Positions 1 through 5,409 of a DNA stretch of 8,190 bases are shown here, in pieces (within the stretch, counting starts at the first letter, position 1; each line of letters opens with the position of its first letter). Origin of the DNA: Verrucomicrobiota bacterium (lineage in GTDB: Bacteria; Verrucomicrobiota; Verrucomicrobiia; Limisphaerales; JAHEOI01); the NCBI GenBank assembly GCA_018610125.1, contig JAHEOI010000370.1, forward strand, positions 1 through 8,190, written 5' to 3'. Below the pieces are notes generated by a model that saw only the letters and a list, made by a program, of their open reading frames with translations, did not search any database and was not told the DNA's origin. The translations under genes were made by a program, and so were the position numbers.

Positions 1-1388
1 CTTCGTCGCTCGGCCTCGCGGCTGTCTTGACCAGTGAGGGGGCGATCTCATATCACCTGGCCGGTTGGAGACCTCCGATCGGGATCGAGCTGGTGCTCGA
101 TGAGCTTTCAGCCTTCGTGTTATTGGTCGTTACCGGTGTTACGCTGGTGGTGCTGACGCATTCCAGACAGGTCGTCGAGACCGAGCTCCAGGGACAATCG
201 GCTCCTTTTTTTGGCGTGACACTCCTGCTGCTCGGCGGATTCTCCGGCATCATTGTCACGGGTGACCTCTTTAACCTTTACGTCTTTTTGGAGATCGGCT
301 CGCTGGCTACCTACGCCCTGTTGGCCCTCGGGGATCGGAGGGCGCCTGTCTCCGCGTTCCGTTACTTGATTCTCGGCACGATCGGAGCCTCTTTTTACCT
401 GCTCGGACTCGGCTTTATCTTCCTCGAGACCGGCAGCCTCAACATGATGGATATCGCCAAGATCCTTGGCGAGATCGGTCTTGCCAGTCGATCACTGACG
501 TTGGGCGTTATCTTGATGGTTGCCGGGATCAGCGTGAAGATGGCGCTCTTTCCATTTCATGGGTGGCTTCCGGACGCTTATAGCTACGCCTCCTCCGCCG
601 CCACCTCATTGATAGCCCCCATCGGGACGAAAGTCGCGGCGTATGTCCTGATTCGGTTTCTCTTTTTTGTCATCGAGCCTGAAGTGGTGGATCTGACCGT
701 GCCGTTGGTGACAATCATCGGCATGCTCGGAGCGGTGGGTATTCTTTGGGGCTCGATCATGGCGGTGGCACAAACCGACCTCAAACGGATGCTCGCTTAT
801 AGTAGCGTCGGTCAAATCGGGTATATCGGGGTCGGTATCGGAATGGCATCCCCGCTTGGAATCATCGGGGCCTTGCTTCACTTGTTGAATCACGCCTGCA
901 TGAAGGCGGGGCTCTTTTTGGTGGCCGGGAATTTTGCACATCGGCTTGGCCATACCGATATTCGCCGCTTGGAAAAATCAGTCTGCAAGCGAATGCCGGT
1001 GACTTCCGGAGCGTTTGCGGTCGCGGCGATATCCATGATCGGTCTGCCGCCGACCGCCGGATTTTTCAGCAAATGGTACTTGATCCGAGGGGGGCTCGAC
1101 GGGGAGAACTGGTTTTATGTGGTGGCGATTCTCTTGAGTAGCTTGCTGAATGCCGTCTATTTCTTCGGCGTTTTGGAACGGATTTATCTTCGGTCCTCGG
1201 CGTCCTCGGAGGAGACAATTAACGAAATGGGTGAGCGACCGACAGGAGAACCGACGTGGGGTGAGGTGAAATTTTCGATGTGGATGCCGACGCTTCTCTT
1301 CGGAGTCGGAGTTCTGGCATTGGGGCTTGGCAATGTGGTGATTGTTCAGAACGTGCTACGGGCCATTGTGCCGGAAATTCAAGCGTGA
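1..1388 (+). CDS. mrpD: Mrp/Mnh-type cation:proton antiporter, subunit D-like (5' end cut off)
   Basis: This is an inner-membrane proton-channel subunit of a multisubunit Na+/H+ antiporter, related to NuoN/NuoM of complex I. The frame is open through the left edge, so the start is missing; 461 codons are visible against roughly 490-500 residues usual for MrpD. Most of the chain is hydrophobic helices (Proton_antipo_M domain). The family's charged intramembrane residues are all present: the TM5 Glu in 'LYVFLEI' (codon 291-293), the TM7 Lys in 'ISVKMALFPFHGWLP' (537-539), the next Lys in 'IGTKVAAY' (630-632), the 'DLKRMLAYSSVGQIGY' Lys (783-785) and the later Lys in 'HACMKAGLF' (903-905). It therefore looks fully competent for proton transfer. 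It is first in a visible run of four co-directional genes, and the next start lies 22 nt downstream. Assignment to the family is firm. Subunit D rather than a NuoN-like paralog is inferred from the 'GW.PPIGIELVLD.LSAF' N-terminal motif. Confidence 0.88.
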   Translation, partial: SSLGLAAVLTSEGAISYHLAGWRPPIGIELVLDELSAFVLLVVTGVTLVVLTHSRQVVETELQGQSAPFFGVTLLLLGGFSGIIVTGDLFNLYVFLEIGSLATYALLALGDRRAPVSAFRYLILGTIGASFYLLGLGFIFLETGSLNMMDIAKILGEIGLASRSLTLGVILMVAGISVKMALFPFHGWLPDAYSYASSAATSLIAPIGTKVAAYVLIRFLFFVIEPEVVDLTVPLVTIIGMLGAVGILWGSIMAVAQTDLKRMLAYSSVGQIGYIGVGIGMASPLGIIGALLHLLNHACMKAGLFLVAGNFAHRLGHTDIRRLEKSVCKRMPVTSGAFAVAAISMIGLPPTAGFFSKWYLIRGGLDGENWFYVVAILLSSLLNAVYFFGVLERIYLRSSASSEETINEMGERPTGEPTWGEVKFSMWMPTLLFGVGVLALGLGNVVIVQNVLRAIVPEIQA

Positions 1389-1410
1389 TGGAACCGACGC
1401 AATAAGGAAT

Positions 1411-2901
1411 ATGGGCGGTTTTGAAACGGTAACTTCCTATCTGCCTTTTTGGGCGGTCGCGAGCTCGATGGCGGCGGTCCCGCTGATATTGGCGAGCTCT
1501 CGCTCTCCCAACTTGCGGGAAGTTTGGACGCTGCTTGCCGGAATGGCCAAGTTCGCTCTCGTGATGGGCATCGCCTATCGGCTCCAACAAGGGATGATCA
1601 TCGAGGCGACGCTGTTTGAGATCTCTCCCGGAATCGGTTTGACGTTGCGCGCGGATCCCTTCGGTCTGTTCTTTGCCACGATCGCTTCGAGTCTTTGGAT
1701 CTTGACTTCGATTTTTTCAATCGGGTACATGCGATGCCACCATGAGCGGAATCAGACCCGGTACTTCGCGAGCTTTGCGCTGAGTCTCTCCGCAACATTG
1801 GGAATCGCATTTTCGGCGAATCTACTTACATTTGTGGTGTTTTATGAGCTGTTGACGCTCTCGACCTATCCGTTGGTTGTTCACCAAGAGAGTGATGAAG
1901 CGATTCGTGCGGGGCGACAGTATTTGGCCTATTCGCTCACTGCCGGTGTTCTGCTTATTCTGGCGGCGGGCTGGGTCTACCAGATGACGGGGGATGTCCG
2001 TTTCCAACCGGGAGGAATCCTTGCCGGTGCCGATCTTGGCTCCTTCCGCGCTTGGGCCCTTTTCCTGGTTTTTCTGGTCGGAGTGGGTGTCAAATCGGCT
2101 TTAATGCCGCTTCACAGTTGGCTCCCTACGGCGATGGTAGCGCCTACCCCGGTGAGTGCCTTGCTCCATGCCGTGGCGGTCGTGAAGTCGGGCGTCTTTG
2201 GCGTGATACGGATCGTGGGATACGTCTTTGGGCCGGATATGATGCGAGAGCATCGCTTGGATCTCTTGCTTGCCATTATGGCGGGCGCGACCATTCTGCT
2301 TGCCTCGTTCATAGCAATGCGCCAAGACAATCTGAAACGTCGATTGGCTTACTCGACTGTCGGACATCTCTCGTACATCATCCTGGGGGCCGCCCTCCTT
2401 ACTCCTTCCGGATTGGCCGGGGGCCTCTTTCATATATCGACGCATGCCTTCATGAAGATCACGCTTTTCTTCTGTGCCGGCGCCATCCTGGTGCATGTCC
2501 ATAAGGAACGCGTTTCCGAGCTGGATGGAGTGGGGCGGGCGATGCCATGGACGATGGGGGCGTTCACGATCGGCGCAATCGGTCTGGCGGGAATCCCCCC
2601 GGTAAACGGCTTTGTGAGTAAATGGTTCCTTTGTATCGGGGCTGTTCAGGCCGGCTCCCCTGTTGCATTGGCGGTCTACTTAGGCAGCGGGCTTTTGAAT
2701 GCGGGCTATTTTTTCCCTGTGGTGTATCGGGCTTTCTTTAACCGGTCAGAGAAGTTTTCGAAATATGGCGAGGCCTCCCCTTGGATGGTGGTCCCGCTTT
2801 GTTTGGCGGCGTTATTGGCCCTGGTGTTTGGGGTGTCCCCGAATTTTTTGCTGGGACTTTTTGATCTGGTCGAGGCCGTTCAAACTTCGATAATACCGTG
2901 A
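1411..2901 (+). CDS. Proton-conducting antiporter-like membrane subunit (second paralog, MrpD/NuoL-M family)
   Basis: A 496-residue polytopic membrane protein of the Proton_antipo_M family and the second channel-type subunit in the operon. From the ATG at 1411, visible family residues are Glu146 ('VFYELLTLSTYPLV'), Lys228 ('GVGVKSALMPLHSWLP'), His253 and Lys259 ('LLHAVAVVKSGVF'), Lys309 ('DNLKRRLAYSTVGHLSY') and Lys349 ('HAFMKITLFF'). All the expected charged channel positions are kept. The 'LLHAVAVVKSGVF' segment is of the type found in Mrp and hydrogenase-linked antiporter subunits, whereas the first gene has 'APIGTKVAAY' there. The two are therefore distinct paralogs rather than a recent duplication. 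The start at 1411 is chosen because upstream in-frame starts lie inside the preceding gene and an AAGGA at 1404-1408 precedes it, although its spacing of only 2 nt is short. Exact subunit identity is uncertain. Confidence 0.87.
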   Translation: MGGFETVTSYLPFWAVASSMAAVPLILASSRSPNLREVWTLLAGMAKFALVMGIAYRLQQGMIIEATLFEISPGIGLTLRADPFGLFFATIASSLWILTSIFSIGYMRCHHERNQTRYFASFALSLSATLGIAFSANLLTFVVFYELLTLSTYPLVVHQESDEAIRAGRQYLAYSLTAGVLLILAAGWVYQMTGDVRFQPGGILAGADLGSFRAWALFLVFLVGVGVKSALMPLHSWLPTAMVAPTPVSALLHAVAVVKSGVFGVIRIVGYVFGPDMMREHRLDLLLAIMAGATILLASFIAMRQDNLKRRLAYSTVGHLSYIILGAALLTPSGLAGGLFHISTHAFMKITLFFCAGAILVHVHKERVSELDGVGRAMPWTMGAFTIGAIGLAGIPPVNGFVSKWFLCIGAVQAGSPVALAVYLGSGLLNAGYFFPVVYRAFFNRSEKFSKYGEASPWMVVPLCLAALLALVFGVSPNFLLGLFDLVEAVQTSIIP

Positions 2902-2938
2902 ACACGATGAGGGAAGCGGAGCTGAGGATAGAGACAAT

Positions 2939-3157
2939 ATGCGCGATTCAGGTCGATTAGCGATCATCATAACGACGCTTGTATTGATTGCTTTGCAATA
3001 TGCGGGTCTGGATCCGCATCACGCCCATTGGTGGGACTATATCCCAGGTTTTTGGGCGCTGTTCGGCTTCGCCGGCTGTTGGTTGATCGTCGTCGCCTCC
3101 AAGAAGCTCGGAAAGGCCATCATTCAGCAGCGGGAGGATTATTATGATAAGCCATAG
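2939..3157 (+). CDS. Small two-helix membrane protein of the antiporter operon
   Basis: A 72-residue protein with two predicted membrane helices (about residues 7-24 and 38-54), joined by a short loop rich in His and Trp ('LDPHHAHWWDYIPGFWALF'). The C-terminal tail is charged and begins with Lys-rich 'ASKKLGKAII' and ends in 'REDYYDKP'. GAGGA at 2924-2928 lies 10 nt before the ATG. Its stop is inside the next gene (14 nt overlap), so translation of the two is probably coupled. I recognise no named domain. It is not obviously MrpC, E, F or G, which have more helices or different motifs. Its position between two antiporter paralogs suggests an accessory or assembly subunit of the same complex. 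A similar small protein next to this class of antiporter genes is something I recall from other bacteria, but I could not check it. The coding call is well supported by the ribosome site, the overlap and the composition; the function is inferred from context. Confidence 0.78.
   Translation: MRDSGRLAIIITTLVLIALQYAGLDPHHAHWWDYIPGFWALFGFAGCWLIVVASKKLGKAIIQQREDYYDKP
3132..3138 (+). promoter_or_regulatory. Strong ribosome binding site for the third antiporter paralog
   Basis: GGGAGGA lies 5 nt before the ATG at 3144 and inside the end of the 72-residue gene. It fixes the start of the downstream gene and implies that the two reading frames overlap by 14 nt. Confidence 0.8.
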
Positions 3158-4874
3158 CTTACCTCCGTCCCTTATTCTTTTGATTGGGGGGGCCCTTCTC
3201 CCATTGGTGCCACGCCGTGCTCGGACGAGCATTTTTCTTTTGTTCAGTGCGGCGGCAATGGTTGGTGTCACGCGGCTTTCTTATGGGCAGGGCCTCTCCT
3301 TTGATTTCCTCGATTACGAGGTGGTCTTGTGTCAAGTGGATCAACTAAGCTGGGTTTTCGGGCTGATCTTCAGCCTAATCACCTTGATCGGCGGGATTTA
3401 CGGGTTTCATGTGCGGGATTCCGGGGAGCTCGTCGCGTCACTGGTTTATGCCGCCGGTGCACTCGGGGTAACCTTTGCGGGAGACTTTCTTTCTCTGCTC
3501 TTTTTCTGGGAATTGATGGCGCTGGGATCGGTCGTTCTGATCTGGAAACGTGCCTCGACAGCATCTCAGGCGTCGGGCTGGCGGTACCTTTATGTTCATA
3601 TCACCGGTGGGAGCCTCTTGTTGATCGGTATCGTGATGCGTCTCCAGACCGCCGGCACGATCGGTATCACGGCGTTGACGGACCAGGCAGCTGCGGGAAA
3701 TTGGTTTATCTTATTGGGGGTGGCGGTGAATGCCGCTATTCCACCGCTGCATGCGTGGCTGCCGGACAGTTATCCGAAGGCCACGGTAACCGGTTCGGTC
3801 TTTCTTAGCGCGTTTACAACGAAGTCGGCTGTCTATCTGTTGCTCCGCCTCTTTCCCGGGTGGGAGATTCTGGTCTATTTTGGCGTGATGATGGCCCTTT
3901 ACGGCGTGGTCTACGCGGTGTTGGCAAATGATATCCGTGGCATTCTCGCTTACCATATTGTGAGTCAGGTAGGCTACATGGTAGCCGGCGCTGGAATCGG
4001 GACAGATCTGGCGATTAACGGGGCGGCGGCGCATGCTTTCAGTCATATTCTCTATAAGTCCTTGTTGTTTATGGGGGCTGGTGCCGTGATCTATGCGACA
4101 GGGAGGAGCAAGTTAACGGAGCTGGGGGGGATAGGACGGATGATGTGGCTGTCGTTCGGTCTCTACATGGTGGGGGCCTTTTCGATTTCGGGTTTTCCGC
4201 TATTCAACGGGTTTATCAGCAAGGCGATCGTGGTCAGTGCAGCTGACAAGGCCGGCTATTCAGGCGCCTATTTTCTTCTAATGCTGGCGGCAGTCGGTAC
4301 CTTCCTGCATACCGGATTGAAGCTTCCCTACTTTACGTGGGGGAGCTCCTATTCCGGGGCCCGGATTGAGCGGGTCGTTCCGACGAATATGTTTTTGGGT
4401 ATGGCCATTGGGGGAGCGTTGTGCCTTGGGTTCGGGATTGTCCCAGGGGTTCTGTACGGCTGGTTGCCGTATGAGATGCATTTTAAGCCCTACACCATGG
4501 GCCATATTGTAGAGAGCTTGCAGTTGTTACTATTTACGTTTGTAGGATTTTTGATGTTGCGTCGGCAGCTTGGTGGCGAAAAAAAGATCGTGCTGGACAC
4601 GGATTGGTTTTATCGTTACCCCGCAGGTTGGTTGCGGTGGGCTGTTGTCGAGGGAGTGGACTGCTTATTTGGCGCATTCGAACATGGGATAGGACGCGCT
4701 GTACATCGAATTGGGCTGCTGGCAGCGAATCCGATTGAAGTCTTGATCTACCGGCAAACGCCTTCTCGTTCGTTTGATCCGAATTCTTATCGCCTTGGGA
4801 TTGGTGGTAGCATCGCACTGGCGCTTGTGGCGGTCGTGATTTTGGCTGTTTGGGGCATGTGGACGCTTGGGTAA
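3144..4874 (+). CDS. Na+/H+ antiporter subunit D-like protein with C-terminal extension (third paralog)
   Basis: A 576-residue polytopic membrane protein of the Proton_antipo_M family, longer than its two neighbours. The TM5-type Glu is Glu123 ('FFWELMALGS'). The motif 'NAAIPPLHAWLPDSYPKATVTG' carries Asn196 where the two upstream paralogs have the channel Lys. Lys227 ('AFTTKSAVYLL') and Lys305 ('HILYKSLLF') are kept. The 'DLKR.LAYS' motif is changed to 'NDIRGILAYHIVSQVGYMV', with Arg265 in place of Lys. These changes seem typical of the subfamily usually labelled 'Na(+)/H(+) antiporter subunit D' in this type of operon, judged from memory. After about residue 480 comes an extension with 'LDTDWFYRYPAGWLRW', amphipathic stretches and a last membrane helix (about 553-574). 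This may resemble the lateral helix of long NuoL-like subunits. The start is set by GGGAGGA at 3132-3138. It is the last gene of the operon before a convergent gene. Confidence 0.86.
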   Translation: MISHSLPPSLILLIGGALLPLVPRRARTSIFLLFSAAAMVGVTRLSYGQGLSFDFLDYEVVLCQVDQLSWVFGLIFSLITLIGGIYGFHVRDSGELVASLVYAAGALGVTFAGDFLSLLFFWELMALGSVVLIWKRASTASQASGWRYLYVHITGGSLLLIGIVMRLQTAGTIGITALTDQAAAGNWFILLGVAVNAAIPPLHAWLPDSYPKATVTGSVFLSAFTTKSAVYLLLRLFPGWEILVYFGVMMALYGVVYAVLANDIRGILAYHIVSQVGYMVAGAGIGTDLAINGAAAHAFSHILYKSLLFMGAGAVIYATGRSKLTELGGIGRMMWLSFGLYMVGAFSISGFPLFNGFISKAIVVSAADKAGYSGAYFLLMLAAVGTFLHTGLKLPYFTWGSSYSGARIERVVPTNMFLGMAIGGALCLGFGIVPGVLYGWLPYEMHFKPYTMGHIVESLQLLLFTFVGFLMLRRQLGGEKKIVLDTDWFYRYPAGWLRWAVVEGVDCLFGAFEHGIGRAVHRIGLLAANPIEVLIYRQTPSRSFDPNSYRLGIGGSIALALVAVVILAVWGMWTLG

Positions 4875-4886
4875 TGGAAAATGGCC

Positions 4887-4916
4887 TGCCAAGGGGAAAA
4901 GTAGCCCTTCGGGGCA
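4887..4916. terminator. Hairpin between convergent genes, possible weak terminator
   Basis: GCCC-TTCG-GGGC (4904-4915) forms a compact C(UUCG)G tetraloop on the + strand, 29 nt after the antiporter stop codon. An alternative longer stem pairs TGCCAAGGG (4887-4895) with CCCTT (4905-4909) and GGCA (4913-4916), with a 3-nt bulge. There is no T-run on the + strand; on the - strand only TACTTTTCC follows. It may be a 3'-end stabilising structure or an inefficient terminator. Confidence 0.4.
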
Positions 4917-4964
4917 ATGCGAATCGGGAGAAGCTGCCAAAAGGGTGAAACAGAGAAGATTGCC

Positions 4965-5336
4965 TCAAACCGATCGTCCCGTTTCTTCATAGATGAGGCG
5001 TCGATATTCTTCGTGAGATACCTCGCGCGGGATCGATTGGCACAGCTTCCAAAATCCCGGAGAGCTCCAGATGTTCGGGAAGTCCCGACACTGTTGCGGC
5101 TTGACCGGTTGAACAGTGCACTCGGCTCCCTCCAGGAAAATGCATTCCCGGTTCTCCTTTTCTATCAGCGCCAAGCCTTGTCGGTCCTGCCGGATACGCG
5201 TGTACGCTTGAATGAACTCGGCCTCGGTCATCCCCTTGAAGTCGGCCAATTGGCGAATCTCTTCATCGCTGACCTTGACTTCACCGGGCCAGCGACAGCA
5301 TGCGGTACAACGTTGGCATTCGTAAAATGTCGGCAT
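4965..5336 (-). CDS. YkgJ-family (UPF0153-like) cysteine-cluster protein
   Basis: A 123-residue soluble protein with the YkgJ-type metal-chelating signature. An N-terminal Cys7-x2-Cys10-x2-Cys13-Cys14 ('ECQRCTACCRWPG') is followed by Cys65, Cys73 ('EGAECTVQPVKPQQC') and Cys83, then Cys99. The pattern 'C.....C.V...KP..CR.FP' is characteristic of this family, thought to bind zinc or an iron-sulfur centre; the biochemical role is not established. No signal peptide or membrane segment is visible. The ATG at 5336 is chosen because the family's conserved region begins within a few residues of it; a longer open frame reaches into the upstream gene but looks non-family. No good ribosome site precedes this ATG. 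It lies 73 nt downstream of the lipoprotein gene on the same strand with no clear terminator between, so the two may be co-transcribed. There is no evident functional link. Confidence 0.85.
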   Translation of the reverse strand: MPTFYECQRCTACCRWPGEVKVSDEEIRQLADFKGMTEAEFIQAYTRIRQDRQGLALIEKENRECIFLEGAECTVQPVKPQQCRDFPNIWSSPGFWKLCQSIPREVSHEEYRRLIYEETGRSV

Positions 5337-5395
5337 AGACAGGAAGCGTTCAATACAACCCAGGCTCTTGTTTAACCGGATGCTTCGACTGGTCT

Positions 5396-5408
5396 GAGGC
5401 AACGCCTC
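5396..5408 (-). other. Short hairpin just after the lipoprotein stop codon
   Basis: Read on the - strand, GAGGC-GTT-GCCTC is a perfect 5-bp stem with a 3-nt loop, beginning 1 nt after the TAG stop (5412-5410). No T-run follows, so it is not a standard intrinsic terminator. Partial termination or RNA protection between the two genes is possible. Confidence 0.3.
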
Positions 5409-5409
5409 G

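Noticed and set aside
2052..2504. A 150-codon + strand frame inside the second antiporter gene
   Set aside because: It is an out-of-frame shadow of a well-supported membrane-protein gene, with low-complexity Gly/Arg content.
1..4874. Complex I (nuoL/M/N) or a DUF2309-coupled inorganic-carbon system
   Set aside because: No other Nuo genes and no DUF2309 protein are in view, and the small inserted protein and motif set fit an Mrp-type operon better; this remains open until the left flank is seen.
4917..5375. A + strand open frame of 152 codons opposite the YkgJ gene
   Set aside because: It is antisense to a gene with an unmistakable Cys signature, has no ribosome site and gives a composition unlike a folded protein.
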